Assembly (NCBI GenBank): GCA_905147135.1
Contig: LR990044.1
Span: forward strand, 8,002,122-8,066,121
DNA length: 64,000 nucleotides
Direction of reading: 5' to 3'
DNA from: Blastobasis lacticolella
Taxonomy: Eukaryota; Arthropoda; Insecta; Lepidoptera; Blastobasidae
Below the pieces are notes generated by a model. That model saw only the letters and a program-made list of their open reading frames with translations, had not been told where the DNA came from and did not search any database. Shown here in pieces: positions 35,191-46,325 of the stretch. Each line of letters begins with the position of its first letter. Within the stretch, counting starts at the first letter, position 1. Position numbers and translations under genes: made by a program.

Positions 35191-36717
35191 ACAATTGATA
35201 GCTAATATTTTACCAACACTACAAGACACGTAAATGTAAATATTACACGGACGAATGAAATGTTTGGCCGAATAACACAAATTCATTGCGGAAAAGTTGA
35301 CTTCCTTCCTAGTCTCAAGTCCCATGTAAAATCCTATTCAAAACCCCGATCCCATTGGCGCGTCGGCATTGTCCCAAACGATTCCGTTAATCCGGCACTA
35401 ACTCCGAAAAGTTCTCGAATCTTCATTTGAATGGGAGTAAAATGTAGGTAAGTAATTATACCGTCCTGTGAGTTAGGGAACAGTTAAAAGGAGAGTGGCT
35501 CCGGCCTTAATCCTGTCAATTATACGGAAAACTTGAGCAAGTGTCGTTATGGGGTTAAGAGAGGACCGCGATGTTTTGCCACGTGATTCGCGTTCGAGGG
35601 TTAAATAATAGATGTTCCCAAATGAATGGCTCCCACACGTCGTTCGGAACTTCTGTCGGGAGCGACGTGGAGGCCTTTGTCGTTTGGTAGAATCTAAGCT
35701 TTGTGGGAAGTAGGTTATTTTTCAGGCACGCTCAGCCTAAGTGGTATTAAAAATATTATGATTATGTACTCGATTGGCCAATGTTGGATACTGGATTGAT
35801 TATTTCTGTAAAGTACTGTTAAGGTTAAATTTTGTTAATCAAAACAAATATAAAAGTGAAAACTCATTATCCTTCTAATTTTATAAAGGCATCTATGATA
35901 TTTTTTAATGGTAAGAACTGTACTTACTATACTCTGTGTGTATTGGACTTGATCAAGCGAAATAACTTGCCTGGTGTTAATTTAAGTCAAGTTAATATGT
36001 CACATACATTTATATTGTACGTAGATTTTTTCTTCCTTTGTGTTAGAGTTTATAGCTCCTAGCCAAAGTTAACATCATTGATACTACAATTTAGATGACG
36101 TTGTCCATAACAACCAAGTAATCTTTAACATATGACTATGGAGGTGAACACATGAGCGACTCGGCACGGCAGAGTTTTGTGTCGATAATCAGTTCTGAAT
36201 CGATGCATTGTGTTCTTTAATCTCATGCTTTGCGGAAATTGTCTATCTATATAACGAACTCAGAGACAGGTTATATTTTCATTGAATATTGTTAACGCAT
36301 ATTCGAGTTCAAAGGACCCGCTATGAGTCCCCAGGAACGAAAATTCCTTATCCATAGATAAACGTTATTGCTTTCAGCAATATCCTTTGCCTTGAACTTT
36401 ATTTTATGACTGCGTACCGAGGTAGGGTTATAAACTAGATGTACCTATTTCTATAGTTGAGTTGCTACCTATATTATAAATGGTGTGTCTTTTGAAACGA
36501 GACAATACACAAACACATAGGTGCTATACATCAACTAATGTGTATGAAGTGGAAGAATGCGTGAACTTATGCCTGATTGCTCCCGAGTACAACCGACGTA
36601 TGGTGACCAATAATTTCAATCTGAAAACGCAAAACTTGGTTATCGTCTCGTGAAAATTATGCATGTAACTGCATCACATATTCCAGAGAATCTCTGGTGA
36701 ATAGTCATGACAGTTAT

Positions 36718-36802
36718 CTGAGCAGGTCTGTGGCGGCAGCTGAAATTTGTGGTGACTTCGGTTTGAAGCTGCGTAGAACTGCACGAAGTCACTACTTTGA
36801 GC
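36718..36802 (-). pseudogene. Decayed partial duplicate of the neighbouring exon
   Basis: On this strand 36718-36740 ('ctgagcaggtctgtggcggc') matches the 3' end of the exon at 37054-37240 ('ctgagcaggcctgcggtggc'). After about 13 bases, 36754-36795 ('gacttcggtttgaagctgcg' and 'cacgaagtcactac') matches the exon interior ('gactgcggtttaaagctgcg' and 'catgaagtcgctgc'). About 37 bases are missing between the two blocks, and the copy stops inside the exon. Similarity begins exactly at the exon's last base. The intron GT donor has become AT (36717-36716), so the copy cannot splice there. I infer a tandem exon duplication that has since decayed, perhaps once a mutually exclusive exon. Confidence 0.8.
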
Positions 36803-37053
36803 TATCCATACCCTCCAAAAACTCGATACATTTTCTGGTTGTGAGCGACTTGTTGCCACTTACAACAATGTCGATAAATAAACCCCCGCAGTTGCGATAA
36901 ACCGTATTAGCTTCGGCGTGCGTGCCTGAGTGTAAAAACTCAGGTCGTCTGTGTGGTCGCCGCTGTAGATCCTGGCTACACACAAGCTGCATCGGTGGAG
37001 GAAAGCTCGTTAAAAGGACCGTTACAATATTTGACAAAAAAATATAGGGCTAC

Positions 37054-37240
37054 CTGAGCAGGCCTGCGGTGGCAGCGGGAAGATGAGTGTGGTGGAGGAC
37101 TTGCGGCGGGCCACCGCGCAGCCCAGCGACTGCGGTTTAAAGCTGCGCAGCTGCTGCATGAAGTCGCTGCACTCCATCAGCGCGACGTCCGCGAAGTGCA
37201 GGTCGCACAGGATCTGGTTCTTGAAGCGGCGGGCGCGTTT
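37054..37240 (-). CDS. Main-gene internal exon (187 bases, phase 0 to 1)
   Basis: Acceptor CCCCGTCTCCCCGTCAG (AG at 37242-37241) follows a pyrimidine-rich tract, and the donor is CAG/GTAGCC. Only frame 0 is open: 62 residues beginning KRARRFKNQILCDLHFADV, then ALMECSDFMQQLRSFKPQS, and ARRKSSTTLIFPLPPQACS, plus one base. The first two thirds look like folded, conserved protein with a basic start. RRKSS near the end is another protein kinase A-type site. Codons are strongly GC-ending, unlike the neighbouring exon at 38.2 kb. I do not recognise the family. Flanked at 0.3 kb by a relic copy of itself. Confidence 0.88.
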
Positions 37241-38176
37241 CTGACGGGGAGACGGGGAATTGTTAGTGTATGTATCAGAGAGAAGATGTTTTAGCTTGTT
37301 TGTAAGTGGAAGTCTGTCTAGCCTAAGGAGTAATTCCGTCCATCCGAGGTGAGTACCATCGCCTTATCGTTGTTATGCGTTAAGCGTTGTTATGTCCTTT
37401 GGCAGTGTGTGTAAAATACTCTGGCGGGGACGACTTGTTGTGAAAGATCAGTAATCGCTGTAAAGTACCACAGGGCTTCGATTCTGGTACGGAAATCGTC
37501 TCAGTTGCAGTATAATTACAATTGCATCGCATGTCAAACGTGTGATTGTTATTCAAATGACAGATGTTGAGTTACAAGTTCGAACTTTTCCACAATTCGT
37601 TTTCTGGTACTTTAGTTGCATTATGGTTTTATATGGCTGTTGGTACTCCAATAAATAAATAAATTACTAAGTTGCATCTTTCTTAGTTGTCAAATTGCCT
37701 TCAATTCTGTCAACGAAAACGTGTCAAAGGTCGAACAATGATTTAACTGGTATGATGCTGGGACTGACTCGATACCTCGACGTAGTTATAGTAACATCAC
37801 AGTTGCATTTCAACATAATAACAACTGCATTGCACACCAGAATCGGTACCCTGGAGAGACTGTGTCAAAATAAACTGCCTTCACTTCACTTCAATATTTA
37901 TTACGATTTTTGAATATGTTTTTTTGTATTTTTGTTTGTAGTTATTAAACTAAACAACTACTAGACTGAATTAAAACGCTTTCACTAATAGGAAGCTGCT
38001 TTATTTACGAGTGATAAAGGCTACTTTTTATCCCGGGAAAATAATAATTCCCGACACTCCGATAGGTTAACAGAGACCCGAACTACGCGCGGGTGAAACC
38101 CGCTGAGAACGGCTAGTATAAACATTGTAAATGTATGTATTAATGTATGTAGTAATACGGGAGAAGAATATCTTAC
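37241..38176. other. Short intron (936 bases)
   Basis: Separates two well-supported exons. It contains a Helitron-like or related end at 38010-38117 ('gagtgataaaggctactttt', 'acgcgcgggtgaaacccgct', end CTAG before T). The rest (37260-38000) shows no repeat I recognise. Confidence 0.75.
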
Positions 38177-38328
38177 CTCAAAGAGAACTTGAGCAAACTC
38201 TCCACAAATACGCATCAATAATAATCTCTGACTAGCATTAAACTTAGCTCCAAGTTCCACATTCAACAAGCGAGTAGGATGATAAACTAGACCCTTGAGG
38301 GTTGCACAATATAATGGAATGATGTTGC
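38177..38328 (-). CDS. Main-gene internal exon (152 bases, phase 1 to 0)
   Basis: Minus-strand acceptor CATCCTATCCTAATAG (AG at 38330-38329) and donor GAG/GTAAGA. Two bases complete a codon started upstream, then 50 residues follow: NIIPLYCATLKGLVYHPTR, LLNVELGAKFNASQRLLL, MRICGEFAQVLFE. The phase-0 exit fits the phase-0 start of the 37-kb exon, and the phase-1 entry fits both the long exon and the possible microexon. The sequence is Leu-rich and probably helical. Codons are AT-ending, in contrast to the GC-ending exon under 1 kb away. The family is not recognised. Together with the next exon it reads as one continuous domain (VLFE joined to KRARRFK). Confidence 0.83.
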
Positions 38329-38401
38329 CTATTAGGATAGGATGTGAAACCAAACTCATCGGTGATCATCGCACATATATATGTATTTTATGGAATGTTC
38401 T

Positions 38402-38575
38402 TCGTCTATTACTAGCGACGCGCCCCGGCTTCGCACGGGTACTAACCTTAACGAATTACACACTAATGCCTTCCTCATGAATCTCTCTGTTTATTGGTGA
38501 AAGTCGAAGGAAAATCCATTCAGTAGTTTTTGAGTTTATCGCAAGCAGATGGACGCGGTGCGGGACTTTATTTTA
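38402..38575 (-). mobile_element. Helitron-like/dispersed repeat, reverse orientation
   Basis: 'actagcgacgcgccccggct' followed by 'tcgcacgggtactaac', then 'ccattcagtagtttttgag' and 'ttttacaatatgtag'. On the minus strand it ends CTAG before T, a very common lepidopteran repeat end in my experience. Non-coding. Confidence 0.6.
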
Positions 38576-38603
38576 CAATATGTAGTGGGTAGGTATTTGA
38601 GAG

Positions 38604-38870
38604 CTTCGGTGGACTAATGGCTAGCGAGCTGGGCTCGTAAGCGAAAGGTACCGAGTTCGGTGCCCAGCGCCGCCATGTACCAATTACCTTTATCTGAGTT
38701 ATGTACATTATTGGACGTTAATGTCTTGGTTATGCTCTCACGCACGAGGGCCCGGGCTCGGCCTTGACCATGATCCAGGATTTGACTGATCATGTAATTA
38801 CAATGGAGCGACTACCATCTGACCTCCGTGACCCTGCTACCAGGGGAACCTGACCAAATCTGTTTTCCAT
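38604..38870. mobile_element. Chimeric SINE-B with head and body in opposite orientation
   Basis: 38604-38704 is the SINE-B head on the plus strand (A-box-like 'tggctagcgagctggg', decayed B box 'ccgagttcggtgcccagc', then 'ctgagttatgtacatta'). From 38713 the SINE-B body continues in reverse orientation ('ggacgttaatgtcttgg' to 'ctaccaggggaacctgacca'). The junction is abrupt. This suggests an inversion during insertion (twin-priming type) or one SINE landing in another. Confidence 0.75.
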
Positions 38871-39339
38871 CAATTTAACAAATCAATGACGATAATAACC
38901 CGACCGTAGCAAGCAAATTTCACGAAGTAGGTACAGGTAAAATTATTAAGAGGCATCGATCGTTCGATTAGAGTCTCTGATAAAATTCTGTAGAGTGAAT
39001 TGAAGTATTAAAACGTAATCGGTTTACGTTTAAAATATCGCTACCTTTTCAATACCTACACCATTAAAAATTTGTCTATGTGCTTTTAGAATTCAATTTT
39101 TCTTTTTGATTTAATTGCGAATTTGGTTCAGAATTTGACTCGCAGCTAAGTCTGCCTCTTAACAATTTTTACGTGAAAATAATATTTAGGTAATAACATT
39201 TCAAATTATTAAATAGGACAAGGAGTATCGGTAGACGAAATAATGAAGGCAACAGCGGTGTGATGGCCAACGTTTACAAAAAAAAATTCACTCGCACTCG
39301 ACTAATTCATTTAGCTCTAAATACCTACTTCTTTATTTA

Positions 39340-39455
39340 ACACAGGCTAACAGGCAAGCGGGCTATGACAGTGGTCACGCCGGCTATGGACATCAGAAAC
39401 ATCAGGGGAGTTACCAGTGCGTTGCCTACCTCCGAAGAGACCTCTAATATACCTC
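39340..39455 (-). mobile_element. SINE-C fragment, reverse
   Basis: 'aggctaacaggcaagcgggc', 'gacagtggtcacgcc' and 'accagtgcgttgcctacctc' correspond to the SINE-C 3' part in reverse complement. Confidence 0.65.
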
Positions 39456-40096
39456 TTGAATGATCCTATTTCATAGTCCAAAGTCTACTTTGTTATAACA
39501 TTTTCTTTCATAAAATTTGAGATAAGAGTAAGAATATTTATTACATTACACGAGGCAATACTCGATACTTCAATCATAATTTCCATCTTCATTGGATTTC
39601 TGGCGACAAACATTTTACAATAGAAATTGTACCAATCTTGATCGCTGGACTCCGTTCGGCGGAAATTGAAATGAGGTAAATGATCATAAATAATAATTTT
39701 GATGGCTTCTTCGTACATAAAAGTCATAATAAAATTAACAAAATTAAAATGTTACGTTGTTGGGCTTTCATTGATACTCGCACGTTCAGTAAGCAAGCCG
39801 AATTTTATATTTGAGCCCCTATGTGCAATTACATTTTGTGTATTGACGACGCCGATCAAAAAGTAATTAATATACAGGTGATAATGAGTGTTAATTTCCC
39901 TTATCAATATACCACTCTACCAATATAGCCACCAACTACTACCCAAAATTCAATGTAAATGTTTACAAACCACTGAATTTGTTGGATACTTGGTCTTTTT
40001 GGGCTAATTTGACCTAGGCCATCTTTACCATGCATAGCATCTTCATATTATACGATTCAATAGGTGAATTATATTTTTGAAGAACAATGATTTTGA

Positions 40097-40345
40097 ATGA
40101 ATTTTTATAATTTTATCGCTGAATTGAACGTGGAAGAAGCGAGACAGATTTCTCAGCACCGTAGCAAGCGGAACAATCTGGTCTCTGCCTATCCCTACGG
40201 GAAAAAGGTGCGATGTTACGTTACGTATCTTTTATACGAATTCAATCGTCGTAACGAGCAAGAGCAGAACATTGTATCCGTCGCCTTCCCCTGCCACCAA
40301 CAGCCACAATCGCGAGGAAACTTGATCAAAACCCCTCAAAGGTAA
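40097..40345 (+). pseudogene. LINE ORF2 C-terminal remnant
   Basis: An 82-codon open segment includes NVEEARQISQHRSKR and VSAYPYGKKV, which I recall as the C-terminal end of lepidopteran non-LTR retrotransposon ORF2. The same motif, more decayed, is at 28990-29080. It has no upstream reverse transcriptase here, so it is a dead fragment. Confidence 0.5.
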
Positions 40346-40607
40346 CCTAGCAGCACCTTCCCATTCTAATGGGCTGATCGAAGCCTATTGGATGTCAATC
40401 AATATTGGGACAAGCCTGTGGGGCGACGCATCGCACTAATAGCCCGTTTTCACTGTGCAAACCGATCAATGTACAGGCAGCGACGTAAGTGACTGGTTTG
40501 ACTCTGTGAAACTTGTTACGGCGTGAAAATACATGTATATATCGAGCCAAATCTACCCGTGTTCTAAAAATCTGGATCTATCCCGATATTTCCGTATTTA
40601 CGTAGCT

Positions 40608-40740
40608 TCGAAATTATATTCAAAAATAAAAACCATAAAATTCTCTTTCCAATAAAGCTTGTTTCATCGATACTAAATACTTTTTCTTTGTTTTATTTTA
40701 ATTTAAATTTCTCCGCTTCAAATAACACTGTTTAGTATTA
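40608..40740. mobile_element. Partial copy of the 21.3-kb MITE-like element
   Basis: Shares 'accataaaattctctttcc', 'gtttcatcgatactaaat' and 'ctttttctttgttttatttt' with 21340-21420. The terminal repeats are degenerate ('aataacactgttta' at the right). Confidence 0.65.
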
Positions 40741-41034
40741 TTTTACATTTGAACGGTAGGACGGTATACTGCAATAATATTATACAATGAACCTTCTCTT
40801 ATTGTCACGCAACAATATCGTAAGCATTTCTGAAGTTATTTAACGTCGCTCAAAAGCAACAAACAGTGTTTTGCTATTCCACGTTTTGCTATTCCACACT
40901 TTCTGTCCTAATCCCTCCAAGGGCATCGTATAGTATTAATATTCTGTGCCAAAACTGCTAGTGTATTTTACCTAGCCACTGTAGCGTCCGGGGCGCAACT
41001 AGTCACACACGTCCGGGCGCTAAGTCATAACAGC

Positions 41035-41165
41035 GGCCGGCCGCACATTTTCGATAAAAACAAATATTACCATAGATGACCAATATATTATCTAGCGATC
41101 TTTGTACTATCATGGACTAATAATTTAGTACAGAGCCACCCATTGACCTCTTGTAGTCAATAAAA
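41035..41165 (+). repeat. Dispersed repeat, copy 2 of 2
   Basis: Counterpart of 10498-10655: 'cgataaaaacaaatattac', 'gcgatctttgtactatcat', 'agtacagagccacccattga'. It lies next to a GC-normal unique block (41180-41480) with no repeat or exon signature that I can see. Confidence 0.65.
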
Positions 41166-41765
41166 AACAGAAAAAATACGGGAATAATTTAGGGACCGAT
41201 TCTCACGTGCGTGTGACGTTCTCTTGCCGCCTGTACCACCAGCTCGCGCCGTACTATTCCGTTAAAGTGACGGGACCCGCCCGCCTTCTAAATTTAGGAA
41301 ATGCTTCGATAGCCATCGGACACGTCCGCAAAGGGATAATGGGTTTCCAATGAAAAAACAAGTGGATTTCACCTGTCCAGCGGGCATTGTTGCGGGACAT
41401 GGCCAGGAACGGGGATCGTATTGTGCTCTCGTGAAGGGATATTGAATAATTACTCATTGAGCCATTTGGGGTAATTACGTTGAGATAATTAATTTGTTGC
41501 GAAAAATATGTGTGAAAAGCTATTTCACCCTATGACTAGATATATTATTAGCTCCACTGTAAGTATTTTACGAGTTTTACGCGCCCCAATTGTAGCACAA
41601 CCATTAAAAGCTTGATCGAGTAAAAATATAACTACGAATTTATTTCAGGCCTCAAACAAAATTTTCTGCCAATATTTTCGTCGAAACTGTCCTTCGCTAA
41701 TATGAGATTAAGATTAAGAGAGGTAGGGCATAGCGGGGTATCTCGTTCGAATTGGAGCCGCCCGA

Positions 41766-42060
41766 CTGGGGAAGTACCTCCACCTTACAGAATATCGCAG
41801 CTAAATAATACTCTTTTAAATAGTATTTTGTTTCTGCCGGTGAGTAAGGTTTCCAGTGCTCCATGGGGTGGGGATTTGGGGAACCGTGGCTTTGGCAGTG
41901 GAGTGGCATTTGCTTTTTGCTGCCAGAGCAACGTGTTATAGAGGTGGGCAACGCATTAGCGATACTCTTGGTGTTGCTAATGTCTATAGGCAGTGGTGAC
42001 CACTTTCCTTCAGGTGGCCCGCTTGCCTGTTTGCCTACCGTATGACATAAAAAAAAAAAA
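41766..42060 (+). mobile_element. Full-length SINE-C copy
   Basis: Runs from 'ctggggaagtacctccacc' through 'ttccagtgctccatggggtg', 'gccagagcaacgtgttatag', 'ggcagtggtgaccactttcc' and 'gcccgcttgcctgtttgcc' to 'gtatgacataaaaaaaaaaa'. The 5' and 3' limits agree with those fixed by the empty site opposite 55574-55869. The A-rich tail indicates retrotransposition. I see no clear A or B box. Confidence 0.85.
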
Positions 42061-42157
42061 TGGTCAGGATAAGGCGTAACAGTCGTTCGTCCCATCAGCA
42101 CTAATTCTATTACTATCTATTATGTAAGATACATCTAGTGACGATACCAAAAAGCAT

Positions 42158-42560
42158 GTGCAAAACTCAGTGAAGCCCGAAGAACTCAAATCAGGTACAT
42201 GTCCGTGGTATGAGGAAGACCAAAAACGCTTCAACGTAATAATTAGTACAGACAGGAAAGATAAATCACAGAATTTGATTACTTCAAGCTTGAAAATGGA
42301 CAAAACGTCAAAACGGCGCCCTAGAATAATTTTACTTCGCGTTCCAAGAAATGTAACTGATAAGGAGCTATTTCAGTGTTTGTTCGAGCAGAACATTATC
42401 GATAAATAACCCAGCTTTGACAAAGAAATATTTTGTAGCTCAATAAATAAGCCTGTAAAATCTGGTAAAAAATACGCCAACTTATAATTTTATTTAAGAG
42501 CTTACACCAGATCTCAGAAAAATAATTATGGAACAAGAGAGACTTTTGCTGAGTCCGGGA
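42158..42560 (+). pseudogene. LINE ORF1 remnant (Jockey/CR1-like)
   Basis: An 83-codon open segment (42158-42409) contains SKRRPRIILLRVPRNVTDK and ELFQCLFEQN, which resembles the RNA-recognition-like part of Jockey/CR1 ORF1 proteins. After a stop, a related frame resumes near 42510 with RKIIMEQERL. No zinc-knuckle region or ORF2 follows, so this is a broken insertion, placed just downstream of a SINE-C copy. Confidence 0.55.
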
Positions 42561-43792
42561 CTACATACTTTTGACCAGGTGCTACTAGTGCAGTATGGTC
42601 ACTCACTAAAATACTACCGAGATGCGAGCCCCACCTGGTCGCTCAGGACACGGCATAAAAGATTGCTAGAAGACGGCTTTATTGTGTGCAATAAATTGTT
42701 AAATAAATAAATAAATAAATAAAAGAGTGCCCCAAGGCTACCGAACCTGTTACATGCGCTACGTGTTTACATTAAAAGAAAACCAGCTAACCATAAATCT
42801 GTAGATGAATCCCAAAAAAGAGTGCCGAAGTAATATATATAAGTTATATTGATGAATGGAGCCTAGACTGCCACATCTCATAGGAACTATAAGGCACTAA
42901 TTTATGGGTATCTACGAGTATCGTGAATGAAAGAAGAAGAAAGAAAGACGTAGGCGTGAAGTCATTGATATGTGACCCAGATTAGAGTTCCACATTCAAC
43001 TGTTAAAATGTAGTAATACTTATATTAAATTATACAAATAGTAGTAAAGTTTTTTCCTGAAACATAAAAAATTTCATTGTTCAATAGTAAGTTTCGACTA
43101 AGCATTAACCTACATTTATATTATCCCACTAACTTTGATGCTAAAGACTACAAAGCAATAAAATATATATTTACCAGTCTAAGGTTTGATTTTTTTGCCT
43201 AAGACACAGGTAAATCACTTACCTAGTTTAGGCAACTTCCATTTACTAATTTAACATCGGTACAAAAGTAACAGTAAGATGTAATTTTGGGCTTTAGTTT
43301 TGAAGAACTTCATTTATTTAATGGAAAATTATATAGAGCCTGCCTTGGTAGGCGGTTGAGGCCTTGAGGGACTCCAATAGACCAATACATAAAAACACCA
43401 AAGGGGATTGAACAGAAGACCAACGACTGCGCCAATAAAAGTAACAATTGCTTAAGAAAATGCGACGGAATCCTTACAGATAACGTAATTGTAACAAATT
43501 GCCTTCTGCATAGGAACAGACGAATATACTCGTATAGGAGAGAACGGTCTTATCGCAGCATAATGGGTTTTTCATAAAACGGCGATATCTCAAAAACGGG
43601 ATTTCACAAATAGGGATATCTCACAGCCGGTAGGACTCTGTCAAGCCTGTTCCTCGGAATGGGTACCATCATCTTTTTTCTTCTATCGTCGAGCAACTGT
43701 TCCGATTTGAAAGTTACGGTAGCCAGCACAATTACAGACATGAGGCGCTTCGTCTTAGGTGCTGTCCTAAATGGCAGCGGTCGTGCGACGGA

Positions 43793-43844
43793 CGGTTTGG
43801 AGGTCTCCTATTGGACCGTGCTACCAAAGGAAACCTCCAAACCG
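43793..43844. other. Perfect 12-base-pair stem with a 28-base loop
   Basis: CGGTTTGGAGGT (43793-43804) and ACCTCCAAACCG (43833-43844) are exact reverse complements. The surroundings (43690-43880) include fragments of the repeat seen at 28690-28960. It may be an element end; no function is claimed. Confidence 0.7.
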
Positions 43845-44584
43845 GTAGCAGGTCCTTATAATGGCGATGCACCTACGGTTGACTGTTCTTGCCAAGTATA
43901 GATAATATTCGCCAGTTCATTTGTCACTGATAAGTATAACAAGATGAAGTTCCGTTAAATGTAAAAAACTTTATAAAAACCATCCATTGAGCTTATGCAG
44001 CAAACCGGCAAAATTTAAAAGACTTGTTTACTTGTAATTTGTGTGGTCTATTTATGAAGAAAAAATAATGCTTCTTCTGGCTGATGTACAGGAGTGGGCC
44101 ACCTGTGGCTATGGCCTGTAGTTGGCATTGGCCGATAAACATGTTTAGAGAGTGTGACTGATTTCCTACAGACAGTGTAATTGTAAGAAATTGCCTTGTG
44201 CATGCGAACAGATGAATATAAAGGACCTAACGGCGAGTGGACGTTCCAGTATTTATTGTGCAAGCAAATACTAATATAATAATATGAAGTATACGGTGCC
44301 AGTATTTATTTGTGCCTATAGTGGCGACGACAGGGACAAAGTGTGGAGCTGTGAGGGCATTTCTTTGTTTTTGAGATACAGTGACCGTTCTCACAAAAAA
44401 TTGAACTTAAAAATTTAACGAAAGAAACTTGAAAGATCTTTTAACATCTACTAGAAGTAAAGCGTTAAAACATTGGTTATTGCAAAAACGAGCAGTAAAT
44501 TTCAAGAAATAATTACTAATTTCTGTTTTTGCACGACCATAAGATGGTGCCATATTTTTTAATAGTTCGGTATGGATTTGGCGT

Positions 44585-44875
44585 CAATATCCCAGTTAAG
44601 CGTAAGTAAAGGTTAGCCTTGACCATGATCCAGGACTTGACAGATCAGGTAATTACGACTTACGACTCAGGTACGAGCGACTGCTATCTGACTTCTGCGA
44701 TAATGTTAACAGGGGAAACTGACCAGATCGGATCAGGGTTACATTCAGTTGTTCCTACGTTTACCCTCACCGTAAAAGTATCGATTAGTGTACCACTAAA
44801 TATGTGTACTCAGTAGAAGTCATTGGTACATGGCGATATGGCGACCGAACTCGATAACTGTCGCTTACAATGCGC
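44585..44875 (-). mobile_element. SINE-B copy, diverged
   Basis: Reverse orientation: 'gccttgaccatgatccagg', 'gacagatcaggtaattacg', 'ggggaaactgaccagatcgg', 'accctcaccgtaaaagtatc' and 'agtcattggtacatggcg'. The tRNA-like head is decayed. Confidence 0.8.
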
Positions 44876-45049
44876 TGTAAAAGGCATAGTTTACGCTTTC
44901 TATCAGGTACTAAAAAAAACTGTACTAAAGTCTAGCTCTCACCTGATTGGGCCCAGTAAGGTTCAGCCCACAGGAGTTGCAGCGGAGACATTCCTCGTGG
45001 TAGTGGTTGTTGTCGTACAGTGGAGATGGCTCTGCAATGAACAGGATAT

Positions 45050-45305
45050 ATTAATTTCAACGGCCATGCCAATGACGGTCCACCATAGAGGTCCAGGGTT
45101 CGATTCCCGGCCGGACAGAAATTGAAATGATTAATTTTAATTTCTATTACAGGTCGGGGTGTTTATGCATAATAAGTATGTATTTAAATATCTATATAAA
45201 AATAGATTTTCAGTTTTCTGGCACCCATAAAACAAGCTTTGCTTATTTTGGAACTAGATCGCGCTGTGTGAATTGTCCAAGCATGTTTATTAATTTATTA
45301 TTATT
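45050..45305 (+). mobile_element. SINE-A copy
   Basis: B box in 'ccagggttcgattcccggcc' (about 45097-45116), then 'agaaattgaaatgattaatt', 'cataataagtatgtattta' and 'tttattaatttatta' at the end. The first part of the head (A box) is rearranged. Confidence 0.8.
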
Positions 45306-46039
45306 TCTACTCTGTGTAGGTAGAGTAAGTAGGTACATTGCCCGTCTTAAAAAAAGGTAAAGAAACTAATAAAGGACTACAAAAAACGACGACTTCATCA
45401 GTGTATAAAATAAAATAAATAATAATAAAAAGGTATTTATTTAGCATTTAGCTCACACATATAACACTAAAAATAATAACATAAAATATAAAAAAATTAA
45501 ACAAAAAAAATAGTAAAAACAAATATAAACACTAAACGCTAAACCACGCTAGTCCACTTACTAAGAACTAGTACAGATATAGGCCTTCCTCAATAGCCAA
45601 CAATTCAGCCTCCAGTTGGAGCGTTTCGCGAATCGTCACCCCACTTGGCCAAAGGTCCTTTTACATTATATATTATAGTATTCCATTAGAATTATTCTGC
45701 GCCTCGCTCTAGAGCCATTAGAATGAATTAAAACCTACGTCTAATAAACGTTTTAAGTACTTCTCCAGTAAACAGGGCCGACCTTTTTCACTTGTTCATT
45801 GCCTGTCGGAAAATTACTTATTAAACGTAAGCACTCAAACAAGAAAACACTTTTTACGGTGAGTACTTTGCGCGTCTTAGTCGCTAGCTACTAAGAAAGT
45901 TAAATATTGAAAGAAGCAAAGTACATGCCTACTTAACTTTGATAAAAAGTGAGAGTAAAGATTTTTCGGGCGCGGCGCCAGACGCTTTTCAGTAGGGGTT
46001 GGACTTTCCCAACTTTTACTCTCTACATCATCATGTGGT

Positions 46040-46325
46040 TATCTTGGCGACAATACCCCGATTGTGCTCACGCGGGAGTGGGCCCGGGATCCGCCTTGAC
46101 CATGGTCCAGGATATGGTAGTAAAGTACGTAGAACGTCTGCCATCTGACCTCCATGACTATATATTCAGTCGAGTGAATGTGCAGGTTTTCTCAATATGT
46201 TTCACCTCATCGTTAGAGGGTACGTAAATCAGAAAAAGTCATCATTATATGGCAGCACTGGGGATCGAACCTGTTACCTCTCATCTACAAATCTGTCCCG
46301 CTAGCCATTAGGCCATCGATGCTCC
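46040..46325 (-). mobile_element. SINE-B copy, diverged, with internal deletion
   Basis: Reverse orientation: 'ccttgaccatggtccaggat', 'ctgccatctgacctccatg', 'tcgagtgaatgtgcaggttt', 'ctggggatcgaacctgttac' (B-box remnant) and 'ctagccattaggccatcgat' (A-box side). The 'gctaccaggggaacctgacc' block is lost. Confidence 0.8.

Larger units (their letters stand above)
18212..37053. other. Intron of about 18.8 kb
   Basis: Contains many dispersed repeats (listed separately), a local repeat cluster at 20.2-20.8 kb, two MITE-like elements (21279-21445 and 33187-33361), a SINE with a long target duplication (31244-31430) and a relic exon copy (36718-36802). Longer stretches where I see only unique sequence are 18300-19050, 19420-20150, 22600-24680, 25000-26400, 27500-28600, 31440-33180, 34530-35040 and 35200-36700. 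Positions 31600-31840, 34540-34750 and 35280-35560 are GC-normal islands that could be conserved regulatory sequence, but only comparison with another genome could show that. Confidence 0.55.
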
